Shown: positions 1 through 7,428 of the stretch, one piece after another
Layout: each line of letters begins with the position of its first letter
Position numbering within the stretch: position 1 is the stretch's first letter
Source of the DNA: a virus
IMG/VR virus record: IMGVR_UViG_3300037246_001186
Location: 1-58,039 of that record
Reading direction: 5' to 3' (one strand)
Length of the DNA stretch: 58,039 nt
Translations under genes and position numbers: made by a program
The notes under the pieces: generated by a model
The model's input: only the letters and a program-made list of their open reading frames with translations
The model's database searches: none
Told to the model about the DNA's origin: nothing

Positions 1-103
1 GTACCTCGCGCTCAGCAGTTGGAAGCGCATACCAGTCAGCCTCTCCCCGGACAACCTCCTTGATGCACCGACCTCCCCTATCGAATTGTCGCTTCCTTGC
101 CAT
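1..103 (-). CDS. N-terminal fragment of small phage protein (duplicate of 57706-57966)
   Basis: This is the first 34 codons of the gene that is complete at 57706-57966, cut off by the contig start. The ATG at 103 follows a strong ribosome binding site (GGAGGT, just upstream in the minus direction). The mismatch in the terminal repeat changes one residue: Arg here, Gly in the complete copy. It is not a separate gene. Confidence 0.85.
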   Translation of the reverse strand, partial: MARKRQFDRGGRCIKEVVRGEADWYALPTAEREV

Positions 104-118
104 GGTACCTCCGTGGAG

Positions 119-172
119 GGGCACTGCCAGGTGCTCGGTGAGGGAGGAGAACGGCCCTCCCTGGCAGTGCCC
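119..172 (-). other. Long inverted repeat between two early genes
   Basis: Perfect 13-bp arms (119-131 GGGCACTGCCAGG, 160-172 its reverse complement) flank a 28-nt centre that holds a second stem (GGGAGG/CCTCCC). No T-tract follows in either direction, so it is not a standard terminator. It lies between the stop of the 179-406 gene and the ribosome binding site of the next gene. It could be an mRNA-stabilising hairpin, a processing site or a protein-binding site. A second copy exists in the right terminal repeat (57982-58035). Confidence 0.7.
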
Positions 173-178
173 GCTCGG

Positions 179-406
179 TTACGCCAGCGCTCGAAAGCCA
201 GCCGTAGTCAGGCGCACGAACCAGTGCTGTGCGCCGCCTCGGAAGCGATACGACACCGCCTTCAGGAAGCCCTTATCGAACAGGGAGCTGAGCGTGCCCG
301 CTCGAAAGGTCTTGTAGGCCGTGGTCGATCGCAGGCCCTTGGAGCCCCGCCCGGAGCTGACATCCGCAATCGCGGAGAGGGTGTTGAATTGGTAGGTGGA
401 CATTTG
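179..406 (-). CDS. Small basic protein, possible winged-helix-like
   Basis: 75 residues from the ATG at 406, which has GAGGT seven bases upstream; an earlier in-frame ATG at 415 lacks that spacing. The sequence has alternating Thr/Leu helical stretches (NTLSAIAD, GTLSSLFDKGFLKAV) followed by basic and aromatic residues (YRFRGG, HWFVRLT), which resembles a small winged helix, but I do not recognise the family. It is the first gene after the strong promoter and GAACTA operator at 430-479, so an early regulatory or host-takeover role is plausible. Confidence 0.65.
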   Translation of the reverse strand, partial: QMSTYQFNTLSAIADVSSGRGSKGLRSTTAYKTFRAGTLSSLFDKGFLKAVSYRFRGGAQHWFVRLTTAGFRALA

Positions 407-429
407 GTACCTCACTAGTGGTTGGTTGA

Positions 430-479
430 TAGTTCAAGAACTAAAACCCAAGGATAGTTCAGGAGTAGTTCCGTGTCAA
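430..479 (-). promoter_or_regulatory. Early promoter with GAACTA operator half-sites
   Basis: In the minus direction there is TTGACA (479-474), a 17-nt spacer, then TATCCT (456-451): a perfect -35 and a 4/6 -10. Two GAACTA half-sites (471-466 and 460-455), 11 bp apart or about one helical turn, fall in and beside the spacer. A palindrome TAGTTC-AA-GAACTA (430-443) lies just past the start site. The layout suggests a repressed early promoter driving the 179-406 gene and, through the circular junction, the operon down to 49 kb. The -35 overlaps the stop codon of the GGDEF gene. Confidence 0.7.
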
Positions 480-1045
480 CTGGTGTTGCGTGTTACAACC
501 AGGTTCCCTCCAGCGCCCTTTGCTGTGTAGAGAGCCGCATCCGCCCGCTTAATTAGATGTCCCGGACTGGGCGCAATCCTTCCTTCCAGATCAGTGGAAG
601 TAGCTCCGCAACTGATTGTCACTCGATCGGGATCCCAACACCAATTGGCAATGCGGCTACGCAACTTCTCGGCAATGACAGTTGCCTGCGATGTGTCCGT
701 ATCTGGTAGTACCAGTAGGAACTCATCTCCCCCATACCGCCCCACGCTGTCTACACCTCGCAGCGTGTTCTTCGCGACAGAGGCGATCATCTGTAACACC
801 TCGTCACCTGCCGCGTGGCCGCGACTGTCGTTGATGACCTTGAAGTTGTCCACGTCGATCATCACGACAGCAGTGGGGCGACTATATCGTCGCGTGAACT
901 CAAGCGCCTGCTCCAAATGCCTGAGGATGCCACGTCGGTTGTCGATCCCAGTCAGCGGGTCCGTCACTGAGAGCTTCTCGAACACCCTTAGGCGCTCTCT
1001 CAGCTCCACGTTCTCATCTCGGAGTACTTGGATGGTGTTGATCAT
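476..1045 (-). CDS. Diguanylate cyclase (GGDEF domain)
   Basis: 189 residues, predicted to make cyclic di-GMP from two GTP in the cytoplasm. A short N-terminal coiled coil (about residues 5-27) leads into one GGDEF domain. The metal-binding Asp lies in MIDVDNFKVIND, the signature GGDEF is intact, and KRADAALYTAK carries the late conserved Lys/Asp. An RxxD inhibitory site (RGVD) sits five residues before GGDEF, as in product-inhibited cyclases. There is no membrane segment or sensor domain. The start has GGGAGGGG upstream and overlaps the metallophosphoesterase stop by 4 bases, so the two are co-translated. A cyclase on a phage is rare. Domain assignment is very secure; the role in infection is inference. 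Confidence 0.95.
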   Translation of the reverse strand: MINTIQVLRDENVELRERLRVFEKLSVTDPLTGIDNRRGILRHLEQALEFTRRYSRPTAVVMIDVDNFKVINDSRGHAAGDEVLQMIASVAKNTLRGVDSVGRYGGDEFLLVLPDTDTSQATVIAEKLRSRIANWCWDPDRVTISCGATSTDLEGRIAPSPGHLIKRADAALYTAKGAGGNLVVTRNTS

Positions 1046-1599
1046 CGCCCCTCCCTGGAACCACAGGGCTCCTGCCCGTGGCTCATCATGTGGTAGCGTA
1101 CAGTGGTGAAGTCAACAGGCTGGAAGTTCCAGCTGTCCACCCCGATGTCAAAGACCTTGCGATCCATCCGCGGTTCCAGTGTGCCATGGCTGTGCCCATG
1201 CAGGTGCCAGCTCCCACGGTGACTGCTCGGCCACACGTCCATGCGGTAGTGGCAGAGGAAGATGAGTTGGCCATCCACCATGATCTCCAGCTGCTCGTGG
1301 ACTTCATTGAAGTGCTGGATATCCTTGCGATGGTCGTGGTTGCCTTTGATGAGAACCACATCACCGTTCAGCCGGTCCAGATAAGTCGATGGTGTCTTCC
1401 GGCCCTTGGAGAGTGAGAAATCCCCGAGGTGGAATACAGTCTGATCGGGTTGTACCCGAGAGTTCCAGGCATCGATCATCGTGGCGTCCATCACTGCCAC
1501 ATTGGGAAACGGTCGGTTGCAATACTTGATGATGTTCGCGTGCCCAAAGTGCGTGTCAGCGATGAACATCACCTTGTTCTTGGAGTACTTGTGCGCCAT
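1042..1599 (-). CDS. Calcineurin-like metallophosphoesterase
   Basis: 185 residues from the ATG at 1599, chosen because AAGGAG sits 9 bases upstream; the open frame extends 18 codons further without a binding site. The metal-binding blocks are in order: FIADTHFGHAN, LGDFS, KGNHDHRK, then HLHGHSHG. These are the hallmarks of the calcineurin-like superfamily, whose members cut phosphomonoesters, cyclic nucleotides or nucleic-acid ends. The 4-base overlap with the diguanylate cyclase suggests linked function, for example nucleotide turnover, but the substrate cannot be read from sequence. A weak promoter (TTGCAA-N17-CTACGC) may lie between the terminator at 1651 and this start. Confidence 0.9.
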   Translation of the reverse strand: MAHKYSKNKVMFIADTHFGHANIIKYCNRPFPNVAVMDATMIDAWNSRVQPDQTVFHLGDFSLSKGRKTPSTYLDRLNGDVVLIKGNHDHRKDIQHFNEVHEQLEIMVDGQLIFLCHYRMDVWPSSHRGSWHLHGHSHGTLEPRMDRKVFDIGVDSWNFQPVDFTTVRYHMMSHGQEPCGSREGR

Positions 1600-1650
1600 G
1601 ATCTTCTCCTTCGGCATCAGCGTAGCACAACTTGAGGGAAACTTGCAAGA

Positions 1651-1678
1651 CAAAGCCCCCGGAGTCTCCCCCGGGGGC
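1651..1678 (-). terminator. Rho-independent terminator-like hairpin
   Basis: An 8-bp GC stem (GCCCCCGG / CCGGGGGC, arms 1655-1662 and 1671-1678) with an 8-nt loop is followed in the minus direction by TTTG. It separates the operon ending at 1791 from the metallophosphoesterase-cyclase pair. The T-tract is short, so termination may be partial. The 110 bases between it and 1791 contain a 4-codon ORF with a good ribosome site (ATG near 1717) but no real gene. Confidence 0.7.
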
Positions 1679-1790
1679 CTGGGTCATCAACTGTTGATTG
1701 GTTCTAGAAACTATTCATACTTTTACCTCCAGTCGATCAAGCGAAAGGGCAAATGCAAGTAGGCATGCGTTCTATATCGGTCAGGATAGA

Positions 1791-2063
1791 TTATTTCTTT
1801 AGCGGAGGCAAGGGGCCGAAGCAGGGGGGCTTATACTGGACGCCATGGATGGTCCGACCGTGGTGTCGGCGAACGCGGGCGCGGAATTGACTGCGCTGCT
1901 TGCGCCTCAGTTGCGCATTCTTCACGCGTAGGCCATGGGCGTAGGCCACCGCAGGCTTGTAGATGCGAGGCTCGCACAACTCCGCCATCTCCCGGGCCAG
2001 GCGGCGATGCGGGCAGGCGTGCTCCAGATCCAGTGGATTTCCTTGCTCGGATGTAGTGTTCAA
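1791..2063 (-). CDS. Basic hypothetical phage protein
   Basis: 90 residues from a TTG at 2063, preceded by GGAG in the end of the upstream gene; starting further upstream would run through that gene in another frame. The C-terminal half is very basic (RVKNAQLRRKQRSQFRARVRRHHGR), consistent with nucleic-acid binding, and ends in Pro-rich residues. Family not recognised. It is the last gene of the operon before the terminator at 1651-1678. Confidence 0.55.
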   Translation of the reverse strand: MNTTSEQGNPLDLEHACPHRRLAREMAELCEPRIYKPAVAYAHGLRVKNAQLRRKQRSQFRARVRRHHGRTIHGVQYKPPCFGPLPPLKK

Positions 2064-2064
2064 T

Positions 2065-2394
2065 TCAGTCTCCAGACAATACGTAGTTAAGCAATTGATG
2101 TGCCACGGCCTTGGAATCTTCCAGGTGGTCCTTGAGTGCGGCGATCGTTTCACCTTGAGGCTTCGTTGCAGCGGGTCTGATCCCAGCGTTCCAGAGATCC
2201 TCCATGAGCTGTTCTGCTGACTCCTTTGTAATGGTGAACGCAGGCTGGATAAAGCGGCTATCGTCGAGGGGTTCACTCATCGTTATTGGTTCCGCGTAAC
2301 TGATTCTTCCCTCCCCGAGAGGCTCGCGGATATAAATCTCGATACCCATGGCGGGCATATTAAAGAAGGCTGACACTTGGATAGGTCGTCTCAA
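2065..2394 (-). CDS. Conserved phage protein, unknown function
   Basis: 109 residues from a TTG at 2394 that overlaps the upstream stop (TTGA) behind GAGGAG. The C-terminal part (SAEQLMEDLWNAGIRP, then DHLEDSKAVAHQLL) matches a pattern I associate with a small protein found in many phage genomes. The N-terminal part alternates short beta-like segments. The function of the family is unknown to me. The start is shared in style with the next gene, which uses the same GGAGACTGAATTGA context. Confidence 0.65.
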   Translation of the reverse strand: MRRPIQVSAFFNMPAMGIEIYIREPLGEGRISYAEPITMSEPLDDSRFIQPAFTITKESAEQLMEDLWNAGIRPAATKPQGETIAALKDHLEDSKAVAHQLLNYVLSGD

Positions 2395-2702
2395 TTCAGT
2401 CTCCTCAGATACTCCGGCTCCCAATAGGGCCGGGCCTTCGATCGATACTCAGTTATCTTCTCTACCATGATCCAGCCTGACTCCACGCAGGTGAAGTCAC
2501 CCATCAGCTTTGCGGCGGATCCCAGCAAGGAGGTGAGGCCACTCTGGAAGCAATGAACAGGGCGATCACCATAGTCTTGGGTGTCATCGTGCGCATGAAT
2601 CACTAGCACACCCTCAACCACCATCAGACGGATCATGAAGTTGTCCAGCTCGGGGACATCAAAGCTAAATGGATTCTTCTCCACGAACTCAATCAGTGTC
2701 AT
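2391..2702 (-). CDS. Hypothetical protein
   Basis: 104 residues from the ATG at 2702, which has AAGGAG upstream and lies inside the end of the preceding gene (14-base overlap). It has predicted beta-rich content (NFMIRLMVVEGVLVIHAHDD) and an acidic N-terminus. No family recognised. The coupling to neighbours and the ribosome site support it as a real gene. Confidence 0.6.
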   Translation of the reverse strand: MTLIEFVEKNPFSFDVPELDNFMIRLMVVEGVLVIHAHDDTQDYGDRPVHCFQSGLTSLLGSAAKLMGDFTCVESGWIMVEKITEYRSKARPYWEPEYLRRLN

Positions 2703-2889
2703 CAGGATCCAGCTCCTTCGCTCGGCGTTCGTGGTAGTCGGCGAGTGACATTGAAGTCGTGGCCTTGTTAAGCTCTCCAGACTGCGCCCAGCCTGTAGCC
2801 TTCTGCGCATACTTGGTAGAGAGGCGGCGATGCTTTTCAGCCCGCCGCCTCAACCACACGTTCAAAAGTATTCGATGGCTCAGTCTCAT
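2689..2889 (-). CDS. Small hypothetical protein
   Basis: 66 residues from an ATG at 2889 that overlaps the upstream stop (ATGA). Arg/Lys-rich helix (LRRRAEKHRRLSTKYAQKA) followed by an acidic tail. The N-terminus is mildly hydrophobic, so a peripheral membrane or nucleic-acid-binding helix is possible. No family recognised. Confidence 0.55.
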   Translation of the reverse strand: MRLSHRILLNVWLRRRAEKHRRLSTKYAQKATGWAQSGELNKATTSMSLADYHERRAKELDPDDTD

Positions 2890-3236
2890 GGGCACAGCAG
2901 GAAGGGCACGCCAAGGGCATTGTACACCGTCAGGCATACCACATCACCGGCAGAGGCAACGGCTTTACGATGACGCTGCGCCTGGACCAGCGACCGGAAT
3001 GAATTCACAACAGGGGTGTCCGCTGAGGTGTACCGATCGTAATCCTCCAGGTGGTTCATGTCCCGAAGTTCAGACGTTCCTGCGATCTTGTCTGGGTTGT
3101 CAGAGCAACGAAGCTCCCCCATGGTACTACAATGGATGTCACCAGCCTTGGAGGGCGAGGCGACGATGAGATGAAGCCCAGCTGCGATAGCGAAGGCGAG
3201 TAGAATAAGCAGCCAGTTCTTTCTGAAATGTGTCAT
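2886..3236 (-). CDS. Secreted or membrane-anchored small protein
   Basis: 116 residues. The N-terminus is a classic signal or anchor segment: basic start (HFRKN), hydrophobic core (WLLILLAFAIAAGLHLIVA) and small residues after it (SPSKAG). The mature part has Cys pairs (DIHCSTMGELRCSDN) and a hydrophobic C-terminus ending FLLCP. It is likely exported to the periplasm or held in the inner membrane. Exported phage proteins often act in exclusion or lysis; no specific role can be assigned. Confidence 0.6.
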   Translation of the reverse strand: MTHFRKNWLLILLAFAIAAGLHLIVASPSKAGDIHCSTMGELRCSDNPDKIAGTSELRDMNHLEDYDRYTSADTPVVNSFRSLVQAQRHRKAVASAGDVVCLTVYNALGVPFLLCP

Positions 3237-3430
3237 AGGTAAACTCCATAGGTTTCATGATCTCCACTATAATTAGGGAAGTCACTGAACCCAACTACAG
3301 TATTTCGCATAACAGTGTCCATGTCAACCGGTTCCAAACAAATACCTCTCACCTTCTCATCAGGCTTATCAGGCTCGGGGTCTAGTTTGGCCGCAGCCAA
3401 GCGCAGGAGTGATGCTAGTAAACGTCGCAA
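3233..3430 (-). CDS. Small hypothetical protein
   Basis: 65 residues, starting inside the end of the sugar kinase gene (16-base overlap) and ending in an ATGA overlap with the secreted-protein gene. N-terminal amphipathic Leu-rich helix (RRLLASLLRLAAAKL), then an acidic linker and a soluble tail. Support comes mainly from operon continuity. Confidence 0.5.
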   Translation of the reverse strand: MRRLLASLLRLAAAKLDPEPDKPDEKVRGICLEPVDMDTVMRNTVVGFSDFPNYSGDHETYGVYL

Positions 3431-4380
3431 GGCTTCGGATTCTCCACGTAACTCAGTTGATTCAGAATCTGTGTCGCATTCACTATTGAGGTCCTAGGTT
3501 GCAGTACAGCTGCGCGTCCAGCGGCGTTAGCGATCTTCAGCGAGTCATGCCAGTCACCACCAGCAAGGCGGCCAAGCAGCAAGGCGGCAGCGAACACATC
3601 ACCCGCGCCGCACACCATGGGGTCCTCAACGGGTGTCGTTGGAGAGGACTCACCATTCACGATGTCAGCCCCCAAGGGTCCACCCGTTACGACAATGGAG
3701 CAATCATCCCTCAGTCCAGAAGTGTCGAGCAACTCGAACTCCTCAGTGTTGGGGGTTACGCAGTCAAACACGTTGTTCAGTACGAAGGACGGAGTGCTGC
3801 GGTGAGGATCCAGGTGCATGGTCAAGTCCCCGCTCAAAACCTTCATGTCCATGAGGCGGCGCATCATCGGACACCCAATAGCGCCGTGCCCGTAATCAGA
3901 GAATAGGACACCATCAGCCCACCCATGAGTATTACCTAGCTCCCTGGCCATTATGGTGGCACACCCCAGACTGACTTTGCCTTCACTCACTCGATCAATT
4001 CTCACAGCTCCGAAGTCGCTATCAAACGACTCCACGCGAGTCTTCGTAGTTGTCACCACATCAGAGAGCCCAGGAGCTGAGATCACGCTGTTGCGGATGC
4101 GCCACCTATCCATGAGTCTGGTAACGATCTCGGACTCACGGTCGTTGCCCACGAGGCCCACCAGGCACACCTTAGCGCCCATGGCTGCAAGGTTCGCAGC
4201 TACGTTCGCCGCTCCACCGAGATAGGGCGTCTCCGACACCTCGTTATACACAGCCATCTTTCCTGCCGGATCGTCACGGTGGTTGTTGATTACTTCGAGG
4301 TAGGTGTCGAGGATGATATCGCCGACAACGACGACCTTCTTCCCCTTCCACGACTCAATGATGCTGGGTAATGTTGTCAC
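3415..4380 (-). CDS. PfkB-family sugar kinase, HldE/RfaE kinase-domain-like
   Basis: 321 residues from a GTG at 4380 (AAGGGA upstream, GTGA overlap). Features of the heptose-7-phosphate kinase branch of the ribokinase fold: VVVVGDIILDTYLEV near residue 15, LGGAANVAANLAAMGA near 55, TTTKTRV, and the catalytic ATP-site signature CGAGDVFAAAL near 270. HldE-type enzymes phosphorylate heptose-7-phosphate on the way to ADP-heptose for LPS core. The length fits a kinase domain alone, without the nucleotidyltransferase half. With the cupin isomerase and the GT9-bearing glycosyltransferase it suggests phage-directed sugar activation. The fold is certain; the exact sugar is inferred. Confidence 0.85.
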   Translation of the reverse strand: MTTLPSIIESWKGKKVVVVGDIILDTYLEVINNHRDDPAGKMAVYNEVSETPYLGGAANVAANLAAMGAKVCLVGLVGNDRESEIVTRLMDRWRIRNSVISAPGLSDVVTTTKTRVESFDSDFGAVRIDRVSEGKVSLGCATIMARELGNTHGWADGVLFSDYGHGAIGCPMMRRLMDMKVLSGDLTMHLDPHRSTPSFVLNNVFDCVTPNTEEFELLDTSGLRDDCSIVVTGGPLGADIVNGESSPTTPVEDPMVCGAGDVFAAALLLGRLAGGDWHDSLKIANAAGRAAVLQPRTSIVNATQILNQLSYVENPKPCDVY

Positions 4381-4502
4381 TCTTGGTCCCTTCGTTTGAA
4401 TGGTAGCAGCACCAGCTGTACCGGTAGGAGCAGCAACCAAAGTGAAAAGTAGTAGATGACACTCAACAGAGCCATCCACGCTCTGTAGAGATGCCAGCTC
4501 AT
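4377..4502 (-). CDS. 41-residue single-span membrane protein
   Basis: ATG at 4502 overlaps the primase stop (ATGA), and the stop overlaps the kinase GTG. The product has one long hydrophobic segment (MALLSVIYYFSLWLLLLPVQ and onward to LLPF) flanked by a short N-terminus and a basic KRRDQE tail. It is a small inner-membrane peptide of unknown role; a holin-like or exclusion peptide is possible. Confidence 0.6.
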   Translation of the reverse strand: MSWHLYRAWMALLSVIYYFSLWLLLLPVQLVLLPFKRRDQE

Positions 4503-6655
4503 AGTCCTGGGCCTGGGGCAGTCACTGATGTAATATTCTGTGACTTCTGTGCTGTCCTTGGCCATTGGATCCCATACCTCTCTGTCAGATCCCGAAGGAT
4601 AGCATCGTTCTCGGCGATGGCAAAGCCTCCCCGCGGGGCTGTCTTGCCCGAGCTTCGACTGGGCACCCGCCGACGCGAGTGCTTCAATCCTAAGGATTGG
4701 AGGCGACGCGGCACTGTGTTCAGGGGCAGGCCCGTGCGCTCCAACGCTTTGTCATGAAGATGCTCAGTGGTGATGAATAGATCCTTTCCATCGTCGATGA
4801 TGTGAGCCTCGCCATCGTCGATGACTGAACATAGAGCATCAATCAGGTACGACTCCTCGGAAGTTTCCCTAGTCTTCTTAGCGTCGGCTCTCCGCTGCGA
4901 CGCCACAGCCATCAGGTTGTTCAGCTCCAGAGTCATCCCATCAGGTACCATAGACACCAGCGGAAAGAACACCTGGCCAACAAATGTCCCGGCCTCTCGC
5001 CGGAGCCGGATAGCCCTTGGTCCCTCGGGATCCGGAAGTCCTCTTGAGAGTGCTCTCCCTCGGAATGCCAACAGCTCGCCACGAAGCACGGCTGCGTCCT
5101 CGTAGAAGCGAGCGGGCAGGCACATGAGGTCCATGCTCTCAGGGACTGTGATATCGGACATCTTGATATTGACGGTCCTCCGAGCGAGTGACTCGTCCTC
5201 ATCGTGACCATAACCAGCGAAGATCTTGCAGCCGAAGAGGGGGAACTGCTGGATCACCTTGCGCCCACCGGGGGCATCGACGACTCTAATCACGCCCATG
5301 CCTCGGCGGTATCCTAGGCACAGGGTATCGACCATCTTCTGTTGTGATTCCCTTGACATCCCGCGGTCCAGGTGGAACTCGTCAAACACCATGGTGATGA
5401 AGCCGAAGTACTCGACGACTCTATGGATGTTCGACACGGTGGGCTGAGACACGAAGCTTCTGGAGCACAGAGAGGACATCACCTCCAACCCTCGGCCCTT
5501 GCCGGTGCCGGGCGGGCCGTAGAAGCGGAGGTAGGGGACGTGGTGGAAGCCCGCGTCCTCAAGCCGGTAGCTCATCAGGACGTAGGCCACCAGGCAGTCG
5601 TAGACACTCTCGTCCAGATGCACCCAAGTCTGGATGAAGTCCCGTACCGCAATCCACAGCTGCTTGGAGGACATCGGCTTATCGGGAGGGGACTGAGGCA
5701 GGATCAGCGTGCGCTCTTCAAGGTACTGGAGCGTGGCGCCCTCCACATCAGGCAGGAAGGTAGTGCCGTCGTAGCTCCACGAGTCCATAGTGCGCCAGCC
5801 CCGATGAGTGCGATCGATATCGGTGTCGCCGTACTTCGCCAGCTCGGGGGTCACGTCCTCCAGTGGGCCGTAGACGGACAATGCCGTTCTACGAGTCTTC
5901 TCATCGTACACCATCATGATGAGGGTGGGCTCATCGTCGCCCTGCTGCCAGATGCGCCGAGACTGGACGAAGGCCATCACGTCCTCTGCGGCATCCTTTT
6001 CGCGCTTGTCTAGCTCCTCTGCGCCCTCCCAGTCGCTGGTGCCCAGCAGCTGGAACAGCGCGGCCTGGGCAGCGTCTGGGGTGGCAAAGGTGGCGAGCCA
6101 GTCCTCAACGTCCTGCCCCTCGGTGGGGAGATCGACGATGGCAACTCTGAGCGCCCCGGAGTCCAGCGCCTGGCGGGCTGCCTTGATGACGGCAGCTCTC
6201 CCAGCAGGGTCGGGGTCGAGCAGGAAGCGGACGGACTTGCCCTCGTAGACAGCGGCGCGATCGACGGCAGCAGCTGTGCCCCTCGCCCAGAAGTTGTTGA
6301 CCCCGCCACCGCATAGCACGCCAGTAGCCCCGATAGAAAGCAGCGCCACAGCGTGGCCCTCTCCCTCGACTGCGATCAGCTCCTTCTTTGCCCTATCGTC
6401 CACCAGCAACGGGCGCAAGCCGTAGGGGGCCTTCGACTTAAACGGCGCTCCGGTCTTGGCGTTGTGGGGCCGCTCACTCTTCACCAGGAACCACTTGGTG
6501 TCGGAGGCCATCAGGATAGCAGGAAACTTACCCTGGTCGCCCACCGACAGGCACCCATCGTCAGGCTGGTCTGAATGAAAGAGTGAAGCAGAGCGCTCTG
6601 CGTCAAAGAACTTGAAGCGATCCAGAGCTTGTGCTTTCTGTCCGCTAGTCAGCAA
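4499..6655 (-). CDS. Toprim primase and P-loop ATPase fusion (replication)
   Basis: 718 residues from a TTG at 6655. The N-terminal quarter has Toprim-like elements: LIAVEGEGHAVAL (catalytic Glu), GGGVNNF, then RFLLDPDPAG (DxD-like). The middle carries a Walker A (FYGPPGTGKG, near residue 375) and a Walker B-like block (ITMVFDEFHLD). It resembles phage and plasmid primase-helicase or primase-ATPase proteins that prime and unwind at the fork. The zinc-binding domain usual in front of Toprim is not evident. It lies beside the sigma-like factor and dNMP kinase in a DNA-metabolism operon. Confidence 0.8.
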   Translation of the reverse strand: MLTSGQKAQALDRFKFFDAERSASLFHSDQPDDGCLSVGDQGKFPAILMASDTKWFLVKSERPHNAKTGAPFKSKAPYGLRPLLVDDRAKKELIAVEGEGHAVALLSIGATGVLCGGGVNNFWARGTAAAVDRAAVYEGKSVRFLLDPDPAGRAAVIKAARQALDSGALRVAIVDLPTEGQDVEDWLATFATPDAAQAALFQLLGTSDWEGAEELDKREKDAAEDVMAFVQSRRIWQQGDDEPTLIMMVYDEKTRRTALSVYGPLEDVTPELAKYGDTDIDRTHRGWRTMDSWSYDGTTFLPDVEGATLQYLEERTLILPQSPPDKPMSSKQLWIAVRDFIQTWVHLDESVYDCLVAYVLMSYRLEDAGFHHVPYLRFYGPPGTGKGRGLEVMSSLCSRSFVSQPTVSNIHRVVEYFGFITMVFDEFHLDRGMSRESQQKMVDTLCLGYRRGMGVIRVVDAPGGRKVIQQFPLFGCKIFAGYGHDEDESLARRTVNIKMSDITVPESMDLMCLPARFYEDAAVLRGELLAFRGRALSRGLPDPEGPRAIRLRREAGTFVGQVFFPLVSMVPDGMTLELNNLMAVASQRRADAKKTRETSEESYLIDALCSVIDDGEAHIIDDGKDLFITTEHLHDKALERTGLPLNTVPRRLQSLGLKHSRRRVPSRSSGKTAPRGGFAIAENDAILRDLTERYGIQWPRTAQKSQNITSVTAPGPGL

Positions 6656-7181
6656 GATTCAGCACCTTTGTTCTAATGACCTGCTTGGCCTGCTCGACGA
6701 GTCGCTGAGCGCGACGGGGCTGGATGCCGAGGAGTTGTCCTGCTTTCGATGCGTCCATATCAGTGCTGATCATTCCAAGAAGCCCAACTTGCTCAAAGGT
6801 GATCACTCCGTGGTTGTACGCCTGAGTGATGAGGCTACGCAACTCCTCGGCTGAATTCTCGTCCTGAGGCAATGCGGCAATGCCCACAAGGTCATCGATG
6901 TCAGTCACGATCTCTCGGCCTTGGTCTCTACCCTTCTTCAGAAGGTGGTTGGATAGCCACCCCCTCAAGTTGAGGTTCACCCACTGCTGCAACGGCACAC
7001 CCCTGGAGGCGTCATACCGGGGGATGATCGATGTGAGCAAGTATGTGTATGCCTCGCTATACAGGTCTTCGCTATCGACGTTCAGCCCAGCGCGTCGGGC
7101 ATGGTTGCCCCACAGCCCTGCCATGCGCCGGCACGCGGGGAGGTGCTGTTCAACGAGCTGGTTTCGCTCCGCGTCATTCAT
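6645..7181 (-). CDS. Sigma-70-like RNA polymerase factor
   Basis: 178 residues. The N-terminal half reads as sigma region 2: EDLYSEAYTYLLTSIIPRYD followed by GVPLQQWVNLNLRGWLSNHL, with a basic KKGRDQGRE after it. The C-terminal half holds a helix-turn-helix like region 4 (ASKAGQLLGIQPRRAQRLVEQ). Such phage factors redirect host RNA polymerase to late promoters. Two matching promoter-like sequences at 34359-34406 and 41534-41581 are candidate targets. It overlaps the primase by 11 bases and is coupled to the gene before it. Recombination-directionality or structural roles are less likely. Confidence 0.75.
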   Translation of the reverse strand: MNDAERNQLVEQHLPACRRMAGLWGNHARRAGLNVDSEDLYSEAYTYLLTSIIPRYDASRGVPLQQWVNLNLRGWLSNHLLKKGRDQGREIVTDIDDLVGIAALPQDENSAEELRSLITQAYNHGVITFEQVGLLGMISTDMDASKAGQLLGIQPRRAQRLVEQAKQVIRTKVLNLAD

Positions 7182-7428
7182 ACTCTTCTAGCGCCTCATC
7201 GGACATCGGGTGGCTCAGAGCTTCAGGCTGTAGCGCTAGGGGTATCCCCGCCTTCTTGTCCAGGCGCCCCTGTGGGCGTGTGCAACCGTCCTCATGTTCT
7301 GCGTTGTCCAGCTTCCTTGCACCCACGGCGAGGTTCACCACCCATGTGATGACACCACAGTCCCGACAGCGCGCAGCGGGCATGTCTTGCTTCTTCTCTC
7401 TCTCACCTACAAGGCCATCATCAATCAC
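7174..7428 (-). CDS. Small protein with Cys/His cluster
   Basis: 84 residues from a GTG at 7428 that overlaps the dNMP kinase stop. RCRDCG in the first third and HEDGC further on could bind one zinc. The C-terminus is acidic (SDEALEEYE) and overlaps the sigma-like gene. Function unknown; small zinc proteins next to phage transcription factors are common. Confidence 0.55.
   Translation of the reverse strand: MIDDGLVGEREKKQDMPAARCRDCGVITWVVNLAVGARKLDNAEHEDGCTRPQGRLDKKAGIPLALQPEALSHPMSDEALEEYE

Larger units (their letters stand above)
1..176. repeat. Left copy of 176-bp terminal direct repeat
   Basis: These bases are the same as 57864-58039 except one position: G at 49 here, C at 57912 there. 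The repeat cuts through a gene and its upstream region, so it is not a natural gene boundary. The simplest reading is that the contig is a circular or permuted phage genome with overlapping ends. A genuine short direct terminal repeat is the alternative. The single mismatch is microdiversity or a read error near the contig edge. Confidence 0.95.
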
